Assembly (NCBI GenBank): GCA_963678705.1
Contig: OY783214.1
Span: 15,686,001 to 15,750,000, forward strand
Direction: 5' to 3'
DNA length: 64,000 nt
From: Panorpa germanica
Lineage: Eukaryota; Arthropoda; Insecta; Mecoptera; Panorpidae
Numbering within the stretch: position 1 is the stretch's first letter; every line of letters begins with the position of its first letter. The translations under genes and the position numbers were made by a program. Of the stretch, positions 37,125 to 63,364 are shown in pieces. The notes below the pieces were generated by a model. That model was given only the letters and a program-made list of their open reading frames with translations. It had not been told where the DNA came from and ran no database searches.

Positions 37125-38990
37125 AGAAGACTATAATCTTGTTAAAAATGATGAAGAGGTTCACTTTTATGAATTTAAGAGCAATGGAATTTTTTGAGTA
37201 TCTGTGTAGATATATAAAATCTAATGATGCAGTTCTTTATTTTAAAGCCTAGCGAACATAACTGCATCAAAAAATTTCAAGAAATCCAAAAAAAAATTTA
37301 GATTATATCTCCATATAGAAAGAAGACTATAATCTTGTTAAAAATGATGAAAAGGTTCACTTTTATGATTTTAAGAGCAATGCAATTTTTTGAGTTCCTG
37401 CATAGATATTTAAAATCTAATGATGCAGTTCTTTAATTTAAAGCCTAGCGAACATAACTGCATCAAAAAATTTCAAGAAATCCCAAAAAAAAAATTTAGA
37501 AAAAAAAGTCCATGAATTTAAAAAAAATGGTGTAAAAGCCAGAATCGCGCAGATATTTAAAATGTAATGATGCAGTTCTTTAATTTAATGCCTAGCGAAC
37601 ATAACTGCATCAAAAAATTTCAAGAAATCCACAAAAAAAATTTAGAAAAAAAAGTCCATGAATTTAAAAATGGTCGCGTAAAAGCCAGAATCGCGCAGAT
37701 ATTTAAAATGTAATGATGCAGTTCTTTAATTTAAAGCCTAGCGAACATAACTGCATCCAAAAATTTCAAGAAATCCAAAAAAAAATTTTAGAAAAAAAAG
37801 TCCATGAATTTAAAAAAGGTCGCGTAAAAGCCAGAATCGCGCAGATATTTAAAATGTAATGAAGCAGTTCTTTAATTTAAAGCCTAGCGAACATAACTGC
37901 ATCAAAAAATTTCAAGAAATCCAAAAAAAAAAATTAGAAAGAAAAGTCCATGAATTTAAAAAAGGTCGCGTAAAAGCCAGAATCGCGCAGATATTCAAAA
38001 TGTAATGAAGCAGTTCTTTAATTTAAAGCCTAACGAACATAACTGCATCCAAAAATTTCAAGAAATCCAAAAAAAAAATTTAGAAAAAAAAGTCCATGAA
38101 TTTAAAAAAAATCGTGTAAAAGCCAGAATCGCGCAGATATTTAAAATGTAATGATGCAGTTCTTTAATTTAATGCCTAGCGAACATAACTGCATCAAAAA
38201 ATTTCAAGAAATCCAAAAAAAAATTTTAGAAAAAAAAGTCCATGAATTTAAAAAAGGTCGCGTAAAAGTCAGAATCGCGCAGATATTTAAAATGTAATGA
38301 AGCAGTTCTTTAATTTAAAGCCTAGCGAACATAACTGCATCCAAAAATTTCAAGAAATCCAAAAAAAAATTTTAGAAAAAAAAGTCCATGAATTTAAAAA
38401 AGGTCGCGTAAAAGCCAGAATCGCGCAGATATTTAAAATGTAATGAAGCAGTTCTTTAATTTAAATCCTAGCAAACATAACTGCATCAAAAAATTTCAAG
38501 AAATCCAAAAAAAAATTTTAGAAAAAAAAGTCCATGAATTTAAAAAAGGTCGCGTAAAAGCCAGAATCGCGCAGATATTTAAAATGTAATGAAGCAGTTC
38601 TTTAATTTAAAGCCTAGCGAACATAACTGCATCAAAAAATTTCAAGAAATCCAACTAAAAATTTTAGAAAAAAAGTCCATGAATTTAAAAAACGTCCCGT
38701 AAAAGCCAGAATCGCGTAGATATTTAAAATGTAATGAAGCAGTTGTTTATTTTAGAGCATAACGAACATAACTGCATCAAATTACTCTAAAGAATCAAAA
38801 AAAAATTTTAGAAAAAAATGTCCATGAAAATAAAAAAGGTCGCATAAAACCCAAAATCGCATAGGTATTTAAAATCTAATAATGCAGTTTTTTATTATAG
38901 AGCATAAAGATCATAACTGTATCAAAATATTCCAAAGAATGAAAAAAAAATTAGAAAAGAATGTCTAAGAACTTAATAAAACTTAGACAT
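37125..38990 (-). repeat. Giant inverted repeat, right arm: 10 inverted 146-bp units
   Basis: The inverted anchor (GGTCGC or variants) occurs at 37529, 37672, 37818, 37964, 38110, 38256, 38402, 38548, 38693 and 38838. A weak eleventh partial unit follows to about 38990. The core-proximal module (GACTATAATCTTGTTAAAAA) is present twice (37125-37160 and 37316-37350), a local ~190-bp duplication absent from the left arm. The outermost unit (ATGTCCATGAAAATAAAAAA) mirrors the divergent first unit of the left arm. Confidence 0.9.
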
Positions 38991-40794
38991 CATTGCGCCT
39001 GACAGAGCGGCAACATTACTTACGAGTAAAATTTACAGTATGTGACAATATTTACAGACTAAAAGTAACAACTAATTGAAGGCGCAAGAAATATTACGTT
39101 TTTATCAGCAATTAAATTTAACCGTTTTTGTTAAAATTAATTAAGAGTTATACAGCAAAAAGTAACAATAATTTTTTTAGTTTTTCTAAAATTCGGGTTT
39201 CCAGGAAATTCAGGGGAAAATCTGAGGACGCCATAAGTCTTATAATTTCATTCTCTACGAAATAGGAAATTTTCAGAAACATTGACGAAGCCGTTTTCGA
39301 GCTATAAGAATATAAACATACAGTTGGAATATTATAATATAGGATAGACGTTGTTTGAAATCATTTCTGCCATTCGTTTTATTTTGCAGTGAACCGGACT
39401 GTGCATAATTAAATATTTAACCGCAGCGTAATGGTTTTAATATTTTAATAAAATATAATATCTGCTTGCATGAACATATTGAATTTTCTCGTATTTTCAT
39501 TGTGTTTTAATTATAGGTGCAGTGCGTGCGTATTGTGTAATAATATTTACAACGCAAACTGGCTGAGTTTAATTACAACAATTACTATAATGTGGAAAAC
39601 GTTGCAGACAACGCAATTATTAAAACGACAAATATATACATTTAGAACAACGAAACACAGAAACGGGTGTGCTTCATTTTATTGTTATTATTTTGACTAA
39701 ATATTCAAAAATTAAAAGTTGGGTAAATGTAAATTATAAATAATGAAAATAAAAACAATTTTCCATTCTACATGCGATAATGCTTAACCTAAAGGAGCGT
39801 CACCACTTGTACAATACTTGTCTACAACGCTGTGTTTAGATGTATCCTCCTCCGTTCCCATTGTCTCATGTTGTTTGACCTCCAAACCTATTGTGACATT
39901 ACACATTTGAACAAAAATTTAGTCCAGTTTTTTTTCTTTTTTTGGAAGTTGAATTTTAGATGAGTTGCCAAATTTTCAGCGATTCTTTTAAATAAAAATA
40001 CAAATATTTTCTATAAAATAATTTTTTTTATTTATAATTATGATACATAATTATTTATATAACACAGTGACCGAGAACGTTGAGGCGTGGTGCTTGTCTG
40101 CAATATTTTTAATGTCTTTTGAACTTGTGTTTTATACCTAGTCTAAATTACATTTGAACTCAAAAAAACATCATTGCCTCAACGATCTTTGCAGTGGTAC
40201 TAATTCAACGAATTTTTACAACTGGTATGTAAATATAAAGCCCTCAAAAATAAAGTTCTTTAAGAAATCATATATTTACTTATATCTAAACATAAACAGA
40301 TGACGAAATAAATTAATTAAATTTATAATATTGACTATCGTTAAATATTTTAGAATTCTTTCTTTAACAAATATTAGTATTTCAATTATTGAATGTTTTT
40401 GTTTTTGCGAGTAAGTTAAAGTTGTGCTTTTAAATATAGTTCAGTTTATGAGAGAGCGAATACTTATGCTTAAAAGAGTTATTCCATATAAATACACGAT
40501 ACGATGGTGAATTTTATATCTTTCTCGCTCTTCCATACATTATAGCAAAATCAACAAATGGCTTAAATTTTTAAGCATAAGTCTTCGGCGATCTGTCATA
40601 AATGTTATTATAAAAAATAAACAAACATGCACATACCTTTGTATTTGCATATACATATGATATTCAGTGTAGGTTTTACAACAGAACAGCATATACATAG
40701 GATATGTAATTTACATGAATGTATATACCTAGAATACTTTATGTATATCCAAATGTTTTTTAGAAATCTATAACAGTAACATGCAAACATAGCA
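38991..40794. other. Intergenic between the inverted repeat and the phospho-lyase gene
   Basis: No gene can be supported. The plus-strand ORF 39470-39700 and the minus-strand ORF 40608-40790 have no recognisable motif. The last ~100 bp may be 3' UTR or downstream flank of the phospho-lyase gene. Confidence 0.45.
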
Positions 40795-40800
40795 TTTATT
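40795..40800 (-). terminator. Possible poly(A) signal of the phospho-lyase gene
   Basis: The minus strand reads AATAAA here, 251 nt after the TGA at 41051-41053. ATTAAA also occurs at about 40826-40831. Either would give a 3' UTR of about 220-270 nt containing the 40881-40944 hairpin. The motif is frequent in AT-rich DNA. Confidence 0.3.
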
Positions 40801-40880
40801 ATGTTAAATTTTACATAGCTGTATTTAATAGATTTTAATTTAACAACTTCAAATCTTTAACTTAAGAACGTACTACATTG

Positions 40881-40944
40881 CAGTGTTGTAATATTTTGTA
40901 TCTAAATGCAATTTAGATTACATTACATTTATATTACAACACTG
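40881..40944 (-). repeat. 64-nt two-tier hairpin in the presumed 3' UTR
   Basis: CAGTGTTGTAATAT at 40881-40894 is perfectly inverted as ATATTACAACACTG at 40931-40944. The 36-nt interior holds a second perfect 8-bp stem, ATCTAAAT/ATTTAGAT, with a GCA loop. It lies about 107-170 nt downstream of the phospho-lyase stop codon, on the transcribed strand. It could be a regulatory RNA structure, a pre-miRNA-like hairpin or a tiny inverted-repeat transposon. Confidence 0.5.
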
Positions 40945-41050
40945 TTTAATTGTTACATTGCTAATAACATCAAATTAATGTTAAAAATTATACTATAACA
41001 TATTGTGCTATACCTTATAAGCGAATTATATAAATACTTCTATATCTAGC

Positions 41051-53047
<11,997 letters not shown>

Positions 53048-53300
53048 TATTGCGAAGTAGTTATTATAAAAACTTTAGAGAAATTGATGAAAAAATAAAC
53101 ACTTTTCTTTATTTAAGTATTTAAATGTTGGCTTCCCGCCAACTGGTTCAGATTGTATGTAGTAACAAACGAAACGAAAGCGTGTCGAGTCGTACCGTAC
53201 CGTGGAGTACCAAATCAGCTGATAACGACGAAAATCGAGCGTTCAACGAAAGAGGTCTCAGACTAAAGCTAGGACTGACTCACTACAAATTCAAGTGTTA
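53048..53300 (-). promoter_or_regulatory. Probable 5' UTR and promoter region of the phospho-lyase gene
   Basis: Immediately upstream of the start codon the sequence becomes GC-richer, with several CG dinucleotides around 53165-53260. A TCAGTC initiator-like motif lies on the minus strand at 53278-53273. No TATA box is obvious at the right distance. An upstream noncoding exon cannot be excluded. Confidence 0.35.
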
Positions 53301-54090
53301 GAACACAGGTTAATCGATGTTACTCTGAGTTTCTTATGATTTAGCTAGAGTAGCGTAACCGCTTATATCACTAAGAGTAGGGTCAAAAAAACTTGAGTAC
53401 ACTGCTAATTTAATATGTATGTTAGAGAAGGATAGAAAATGTTGATCGATTACTTCCTTTCTCATTGGTGTAATTGTATGACGCTAACAATTTTTAAACT
53501 ATTTATTCATAGATTCTCAAACTTTTCAAATAAATTAATAATAATTACTACTTCTGAAATATTAATTAGTTAATATATATTTGGTTACCTGGGAAGTAAT
53601 TAAGAAGTTTTGAAAGTCCTGTTTTTAAATCAATTAAGTAAAATTTTAGGAATTCATTTAGAAATAGTAGATTACAATGTCAATATACATCGTTAATAAC
53701 ATTTCGAAGTAGAAATGTTAATTTTACAGAATAAATAGCTAGACGTTCAAAATTGCAAGAATAATTAGTGTCTATTAGACAAAGGCTCATTATCATTTTC
53801 TAAGCAAATATTTAAAGAATTTTAAACTGAAATCGAAACTTTAAATAGAATAAACAAGGAATGCAATATATAAATAGCATTCCCAACAACCATTGTGTTA
53901 TGAGATTTAACAATTTTATCATAAAAAAAATATCCTAATAAACTATTTGAATGAAAAATAATTATAATTCATTAAACATACCTCGAGACACAATAGAATG
54001 CTTCTTCGAATATAACATTCTATGCAAAGAAACAATGTGATTACCTTAACAACATACAGTTTCCTGCAAATATGTGCGTTTACAGTTAAT
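53301..54090. other. Upstream intergenic, nothing recognised
   Basis: AT-rich, with no ORF of note, no hairpin and no recognisable repeat. Confidence 0.5.
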
Positions 54091-54639
54091 GGGCTTGTGT
54101 CCTATGTCTTAATTTTTATAAAAGTGTACTATATATTGATAAAGTGGGTTACTAAAACCTCAAATGTTCAACTCCTTATATGTTAGGAGATATTAACAAT
54201 TAAAAAAGTCATTTTGTCTCTTTAATTATTAAAAGGATTCAACGTTGTACACATTCCAAGTGCATGTGACATCACAATCCTTGTGTAAGGTTACCAACCT
54301 TACAGCTCATAAATCTCTGCTAAATATTATTTACAGCTATTTCAAGGAACAATAAAATTTCAATATTATTTCTGCCTTAGCAGGGTTAAATAAAATAAAA
54401 ACTTATTATTCTTTGATTTGACTTGATTATTTGACTACCAACAGCTACAAAACATTACCAAAGCACTGACGTACTCAACAAATAACTGACGTTAAAATGC
54501 ATTTTGCGTCATACAAATATGGCCGACCATTTCTAGCGCTAAAACTACAATTCAAACTTTTAATTGCTATATCTTCGTCAATATTTAGATATTTAATAAA
54601 ATAGACATGCCAATACACATTTATTAACATCAATTGCCC
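54091..54639 (-). mobile_element. GGGCTTGTGTCC MITE, copy 3, shortened near one end
   Basis: It begins GGGCTTGTGTCCTATGTC and follows the intron-8 copy in the same orientation to AACATCAATT. It then jumps to a residual GCCCA with a deletion of the GTCGATTTTTCAATTG-type end. 549 bp remain. Confidence 0.75.
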
Positions 54640-56044
<1,405 letters not shown>

Positions 56045-56300
56045 CCCAGTAAACATTTGGTGAAGTGTCCTTTTTTGTGACGTTTCTATCACTATTTCAC
56101 TTCAATTATAGTTCGCATCAACTTTATCTTCATTTGTATTCCGACAGGTGGAGTGATTCCGTCATCTGTAGCCGATAAAAGAGACATTTCATATGAACGA
56201 TTGTGAGAAACCGAATTATAAACGAATTCTTTCATGACAAAAAAATTAAACGCATTTCCAATATTATGTCAAACTGACTCCAAAATGTTCCAAAACTGGG
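56045..56300. mobile_element. CCCAGTAA MITE, copy 2
   Basis: 256 bp. Begins CCCAGTAAACATTTGG and ends TCCAAAACTGGG, with the right end eroded. Interior blocks are shared with 50993-51246. A motif CATTCCCACTCACTGTTTC just outside (56343) resembles ends seen near 21410 and 49907. Confidence 0.7.
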
Positions 56301-57000
56301 AAATTTTTCATTTTTGCAAATACATAGTTACCTTAAGCCACATTCCCACTCACTGTTTCAATGTTAATAACCTAAAATGTAAGTTCAATTTATGAAATAT
56401 AAGGAAATAAAATTAATTGTATTAAATACAATAATTTATATTAATAAAGATAGTAATTATTACAAAATAATGTATATTCTAACGCATGATTTTACAAGTT
56501 CAAAATTACATTTAAGGTTAAAACTGGGTACGATTTCCAATGCCCGTATATTCCGAGATTGACAAAAGCCATTACCTTGAAGGGTTTGTTGGTTATAGGA
56601 CTTCTTAAACAAATACCAGTTTCCATCTAAACAGTTCCATCTAACAATTAGATAATGTTTGAATTGCAACTTATAAATTAGACTTGCAAATTGAGTTTAT
56701 TCACATAATCACATCTTAATCATTTGTTATAAATAAGGCATTAAAATGAATTCTATAGAAGTTCAAAGTTCAATGAAGATATTATATCATTTACTTTTTT
56801 CATTGTTTGACACGATCTATTAAAAGCAGTGATTAATTCTATTGATCACGATTGCAGCACGTGATGGAAACATAGGGAATCTATATTGTATAAATAAATC
56901 AATTATTTAAATATATGCAAATGATCAAGATATGATGGTACTGGAAGACTGCGATTTCAAGTTGACGATGATTCTATCTCGCGATTCTGGATTGTAGAAT

Positions 57001-57633
57001 GGGCTTGTGTCCTCATTTTTTAGTGGTCGATTTTTCAATTGTTGATTGAAATTGATGTTAATAAATGTGTATTGGCGTGTCTATTTTATTAAATATCTAA
57101 ATGTTGACAGAGATATAGTAATTAAAAGTTTGAATTGTAGTTTTAGCGCTAGAAATAGTCGGCCATATTTGTATGACGTGAAATGCATTTTAACGTCAGT
57201 TATTTGTTGAGTAGGTCAGTGCTATTGTAACGTTCTGTAGCTGTTGGTAATCAAATAATCAAGTCAAGTCAAAGAATAATAGGTTTTTATTTTATTTACC
57301 CCTGTTAAGGCAGACATAATAGTGGAATTTTATTGTTCCTTAATATAGCTGTAAATAATATTTGATATTTTGATATATAAATACATACAGCAGAGATTTA
57401 TGAGCTGTAAGGTTGGTAACCTTACACAAGGATTGTGATGTCACATGCACTTGGAATGTGTACAACGTTGAATCCCTTTAATAATTAAAGAGACAAAATG
57501 GCTTTTTTAATTGTTGATATCTCTTAACATATAAGGAGTTATTAAAAAATAATTGAACATTTGAAGTTCTAGTAACCCACTTTATCAATATATGGTACAC
57601 TTTTATAGAAATTAAGACATAGGACACAAGCCC
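57001..57633 (+). mobile_element. GGGCTTGTGTCC MITE, complete copy (reference orientation)
   Basis: 633 bp from GGGCTTGTGTCCT to AGGACACAAGCCC. Including the flanks, the inverted repeat is perfect over 18 bp (AGAATGGGCTTGTGTCCT). It is noncoding, with no target-site duplication I can define with confidence (GATTGT and GATTGA lie outside the 18-bp repeats). Four further copies or fragments lie at 2738, 41631, 51781 and 54091. Confidence 0.85.
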
Positions 57634-57638
57634 ATTCT

Positions 57639-60600
57639 GATTGATAATGAATGGTGATGAGAAGGTTTAATGTTTGCTGGGTTGCAATTGGCAACAACAT
57701 TTAAGACACGCGCCATCTTAATCAAAGCCAAACATAGCTAAACACATACTTCAAAAAAAAAATTATAAATTACAATAAATTATTTTCAAAATTAGTTACC
57801 ATCGTACCAAATTGCGCAAATTGCAAACAGGTGATTAATATATGATCTTGTAAACATATTTCTAAATACATACACACTAATTAACAAATATTTGTTGCTA
57901 TGTGTTAAACCAGAGTTAAAAATAACGTACAGGTGTAAATAATTTTAAAACATCGTAGTATTTCAAGATAATGTTCACTATTCATAAAATATGGTATATG
58001 CGCTATTACATAAATGCGGTTGTGATCTATAACTGAATTTGTACAAAACTTAAAGTTGGTTATTAAAACCTCATATATCCAAATATTTTTATTCAATTCG
58101 CAATAAAAGTTAAAAGCGAAAAAAATAAAAGTTATTAACGATTGAAATAATCAGTTTCCCCCTTTTTATTATTAAATGGGGAATATATAAAAAAGAATTA
58201 ACTAGTCGTCGTCATTCCTTCCTCACCTTCTTCCCCACTACCATTTACCCACCTTCACCGTCACTGTTGATGCGCAAAAGAGATGCAGAATTAAACGACA
58301 CAGTTATAAGAGCTGTATGAATCTATAATACGATGGTGAATTTTATCTTATTCACTCTTATATACATTATAAAAAAATAAATGAGACATTGTTTTTAGAT
58401 TGTATCGCAGATTTTTACGACTCAACATATTTTAAGCAGGAGTCACCGCCGAACTCTCGTAATTTGAACTATAGAAAGAAAAGTTTCCATTTCCAGGTCA
58501 CGTGATGGGATCTAGGTAAAGAAACGGTCATTTTTGTTGTAGATTATTTTTATTAAACTTCATTTGGACATCAATTAATGCAACTTCAAGTTGTCATAAT
58601 TTGAGTTATACATATTAGTACAGTGGTAGCAAATCTTTCCCAAAAACAGTATATGGGGAGGGGAAACACAAATTGCTTAAATTTTTATTCTGTGTGAACA
58701 AGATATGACAATATTGAATTTTTTACAATTTTGAAAACAACAAAAAAAACACAAACAATTTATATTAAGTAAAGTGATTAACTTGATTTATAATAGATTT
58801 ATTTTATCGGAAAAAATTAAATCATAATGAGCAAAGAAAATGAGAGTTCTTGTTTTGAGCATATTCTATTTTTTATGAGCTTCTTTGTGTACAATGCGAA
58901 AAATTAATTTGTGGTACTTTCATTTAACATAAGATTTTTCATATAAAATTTTGTTTTTCCAATTTTTTTTTCTTCTTTTTTTGATATTTTATTTTTTTAC
59001 AAAAAATTTCATTTTATATTATACAATTATTTTACATTATCAGATTAAATACGATAGATTAATTTTACTTTTTGATTGAAATTATATATTTTTTATTTAT
59101 ATTTTGGCAATGAAAATCTAATATGTAAAACAAAGCACCACTTTACACTTATTTACAGCAGTTTCAACTTAAGAATAATAACAAATTCCTTTTATAATTA
59201 ACCAACTTTCAAACAAAAAATTTAACAATAGAAAATGTAATAAATATTGCGTAATAATTGAAAGAAATTACGAATTACGGTACGCGTCAACAGTTTAGCA
59301 TGGAACTGTATTACTATTACTACTCAAGCAAGTGCGTTCACTGTTCAGTATCGTACGCATCGAAACAGGTAATTTACCAAAGTAAATATTTTTGCCATGA
59401 ATAAATTAAACAAACAATAGATTTACAAAATCATATTAAAAAAGAAAATTAAATTATGAAATAAACGACGTTTTTGTTTAGGATTGATTATACCATTGAT
59501 TGTTAAATTTTCTAATTAAAAGCAGACTAAATGTAAAACAAATAGCAATTGTTATGTATTTTTAATTGAAATACCGCATGTTTTAAAAAGTATTCATATT
59601 TACAATTGAGTGAATTATTATTACAAATTTTAATTTTTTTTTTTTTTTTCTTTTTTAAAATTATTTTTCGAAAACACACATCTATCTAGAAAACACTACA
59701 AGTAACCGATTTATTAATAGAAATATGGATATTTTGAGTCGAAATACGAATGACAACCGTTATATTCGCGTGGAATAAGTGTAAAAATATTTTTTTAGAT
59801 GATGAATAATTATATATATATAGAGATTTTAAGACTTAATATTTTTTTTATATATCTTTTTTTTTATATATATAATATATAATTTTATAATCTACATCTA
59901 GCAGACTACATTTGTCTACCTATTTAATTAATATTAATTAAAGTCTATAACAATTTATTTTTTTAATTAAAAGTCAAATACTCTCTGACTAGCAAAACTT
60001 TTACATCTCAAAAACAATCAAATATTTTTGCGTTCTTTTTCACATAATATTCTTACTAAACAATATTAACACACAACAGTCGTCGTCACCATAGTAAAAT
60101 AAGAAACAAATCTGAAATCCTGCAAGACTGGCTAAAAAGTCTCATATGTCCGGATGTCAAGATATTCGAGATCAAAAATCGCGCACTTGAGACAAGTTTC
60201 AACATGTGTTGTCATATTAATTAACACTTTACTTAATTTCCTGAGATGTAAATGTTTAACAAATACGACAGTATTTAATAATAATTATATATATAGTATA
60301 GATATAGTATATTATTCCTGTATTTTAACTTTATTTTTAAAATGTACAAAATTTGAAAAATCATTGTTTTTAAATATAATTTGAGTTGACTCAAATGTTA
60401 TCCTTACATCTTACGAAACTTATCAAACGATTTATGGATTAAAGCGTCAGTTTTATGTCGAAGGAACATTTAACTGATATTTTATGTTTGCTGATTACGT
60501 ACATTGATTAATTGCAAAAAAAAGATTATTGTAAAAGATTAATTACTCTAGTAAATGTTCTTAATAATCTCATAGATCAACAGGTTATGTTATTTGACCT

Positions 60601-62746
60601 TACGCTCTTCGCCATTTTGAAAAAAATGGCGGCATTATCGTCAACTTATTACTGGCCTTTAAAAGAGTACTTTACGCGATTTTCTAACTGTTTGTTTAAA
60701 ATACGGATTCAGATAAAAATATCTGCCAATAGTATGGATACTATTATCTATAAATGATGCACTTATTTGATTGCTTTGATTTCTATAAATTCATCATTTA
60801 CAATTAATAAGATTTTTTATAATGCGTAGTGTTTTAAATGAGACAGAACAACTTCTTGTTAGTGCGCTATTTTTCTGCGATGCAATTCTGGTGGCTCAAA
60901 TTTCACAAATGTGAATTAGCTTGTTTTGCATGCTATCATGTTGAATCTTGCAAGCAAGCTTGAAATGTGCACTGTGAAAGAATTTAATTATATAATAATA
61001 TAATTTACCATACTGCTCTAGACTTTTTATGGATTTTTTTAAAGACAAAGCATCGATTGTAAAAATAACATTATATCTTACATATAACATCATACCATAT
61101 CGTCTCCTTTAAAATATCTTGCATTCAAACTGTTTTCTTTTTAATATTTATTTTTCATTTTAAGAAAATTATTGGCCAGCTTTTAAATGTAAATAAATTT
61201 AGCGTATGCTTCTTTGTTGTTAACATGCTATATGAATGCAGGGTTTCTAAGAGAAAAAATAATGCTAATGAAAAATTAAACTAAGTTTGCGGGCCCAAAA
61301 GCGGGTCAATTATGTTTGGACCCTAAACGTGTAGGGTTTCTCGAATAAATTCTTTTAATTTATTATAAGAGCAAATCCGCTAAACACAAACCGTAAATGT
61401 TACATACAAAAAATGTAAAATTTTACGTTTTGTTTATGTAACATTTTTACAAGATTTTATAAGTTACGTATATTTTTACAGATCATTGTCTTATATAATT
61501 GATATGTAAGTGGATGCAGGCTGTTATTTTTTTATTCAATATACGTAACTGTGTTTAATGGATTATTTATTTAAATTACTTAAAAACTAATGCAGTTCTA
61601 ACGGAAATTATTTTGACTAAATACTGTCATATACATAACTACAACTAAATTATGCATGATTGCATATTATTGCATGAATACGTCATGATATCAGACTTAA
61701 AACTATTTTTTTCTTAAAATTATATGATTTGTCAAAATTACATGCTTTTCATTTTCTATGCCTGAATTTAAAGACTAAACAAATTAACAAGACTACCATT
61801 TTATTAATTATTTTATTATTAACTTATTGTTTTGTATGATATCAAAAATCTCGCTATTTTCTTACACCATTAGAGCCTTTTAAGTTATTCAATGAAGAAG
61901 CGAGATTGAAAATGAAAAAGGTACGATATTTAAGAAGCGTTTTAAAGCTCACGAAAGCTGTTTTAAAGCTTAAAGCTACATACAAATGATATTGTTTCAT
62001 AATCCAACTCATACAGTTAAATCTTACGTTATATTTTATCAGTTTAAGAACCATTTGATATTCTTTTTGTTTATATACTTTCCCGCTAAACACAAAACGT
62101 AAATGTTACAGTAAATAATGATAAATTTTATATTAAAAATTCTGTTTTCTATTTATTTTTAGTCAAGAAAATCCGTCTAGAAACACCCATTCCTAATGTC
62201 TGTAAATCTCCAGAAAATTTAAATTCAAATCCAGGTTTTTGACCATTTTACAAGATGAAAATATTATTTGTTAAAAACATTACATCATAAATACATAAAT
62301 TATTGAAAATTGTGTTTAGCGAGTTATATGTTATAGATTTTAATTATTTTTCGAAGTTAAATAAATTCTTGTCATATTTAATAGTTATTTCAAGTAAACG
62401 AAAACTATATGATTATTTTTTTTCTGCTTTTTGCACACAACAATGAAAACAAATCTAACTGTTGAGGATAAAATAAATTCATCTAATTTTGTACATTTCA
62501 CTATACTTTCTTAATTAATTATTATTATAATTATTATGCTTGATTATATTATGAGTGAGTGAAAAAAGCAACACACAAATATTATTATTTATACATACAT
62601 CAAGATTAAAAATATTCTGTTTTGGAAGTCATGTATTCTGTGTAAACTTTACAATTATTCTCAATAAGTACCAGTGCAACAAATATATTCAATACGGAAT
62701 TAGATGTATTACCAAGTGGATATTATATAAAAATTAGTTACATCCA
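57639..62746. other. Long AT-rich stretch without recognisable gene
   Basis: No gene can be supported; all ORFs are short and hydrophobic or lysine/asparagine-rich. It contains the second 45-bp block (59320-59364), an 8-bp stem GCCATTTT/AAAATGGC at 60611-60630, and a 27-bp block CCGCTAAACACAAA(a/c)CGTAAATGTTAC repeated at 61377-61403 and 62083-62109. Confidence 0.45.
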
Positions 62747-62754
62747 TGGTCCGG
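62747..62754 (+). repeat. 8-bp target-site duplication, left
   Basis: GTTACATC directly precedes the foldback element and recurs exactly at 63365-63372. Confidence 0.7.
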
Positions 62755-63364
62755 TGTATAGGTTGCAACCTTAGAGTATATATATATATATATATGGAGA
62801 AAGAATGCTGGAACTAAAAGTGTGTCCAAAATTTGTGCGAGAGAGAAAGGTATATGTTCCTATTTGTTCTCTATGCGCATGCGTCGAAAGTGACAGTTGT
62901 CAAGTCAGAGCTGTCTAGATATAATAATTATAAAATTATATTATATTGATGTAGAAAATGTAGATATGTATAAATATAAATAAACTATATATAAATATAA
63001 CTAAAAACGTGAGTTCTGTCCACTCCAAATATCAACTGTGTTGTCCGTTATCCGTACAGTGACATCTATGGCGTTCATGACTATATGTTTTCACTGAACG
63101 ATCACTGTTTTACCGACAGACGAGCTTTGTACCAACTAAAGAAATACAATTTCTTTACATTTTTAATATTTATTATATCTTAATAGAATATTAATATTTA
63201 TTATATCTAGACAACTGTCACTTTCGGCGCATGCGCACAGAGAATAAATAGGAACATATACCTTTCTCTCTACCCACACATTTTGGACACACTTTTAATC
63301 TATAGGAAATATAGGCTATACACATCCATATATATATATATATGCTCCAAGTTAAAAGGCCATG
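62755..63364. mobile_element. 610-bp foldback transposon, hAT-like by its 8-bp duplication
   Basis: The ends are CATGGTCC and, inverted, CATGGCC. Subterminal sequence is inverted over about 150 bp: AAAAGTGTGTCCAAAATTTG, GAGAGAAAGGTATATGTTCC and CGAAAGTGACAGTTGTC on the left are matched by their complements at about 63190-63300. (AT)n tracts sit symmetrically at both ends. The 8-bp duplication GTTACATC fits hAT-type (or P-type) insertion. No transposase is present. Confidence 0.75.

Noticed and set aside
35400..38990. CRISPR-like regular spacing
   Set aside because: The period is a full 146-bp tandem unit without variable spacers, in inverted arms, in an animal genome; it is a satellite-type inverted array.
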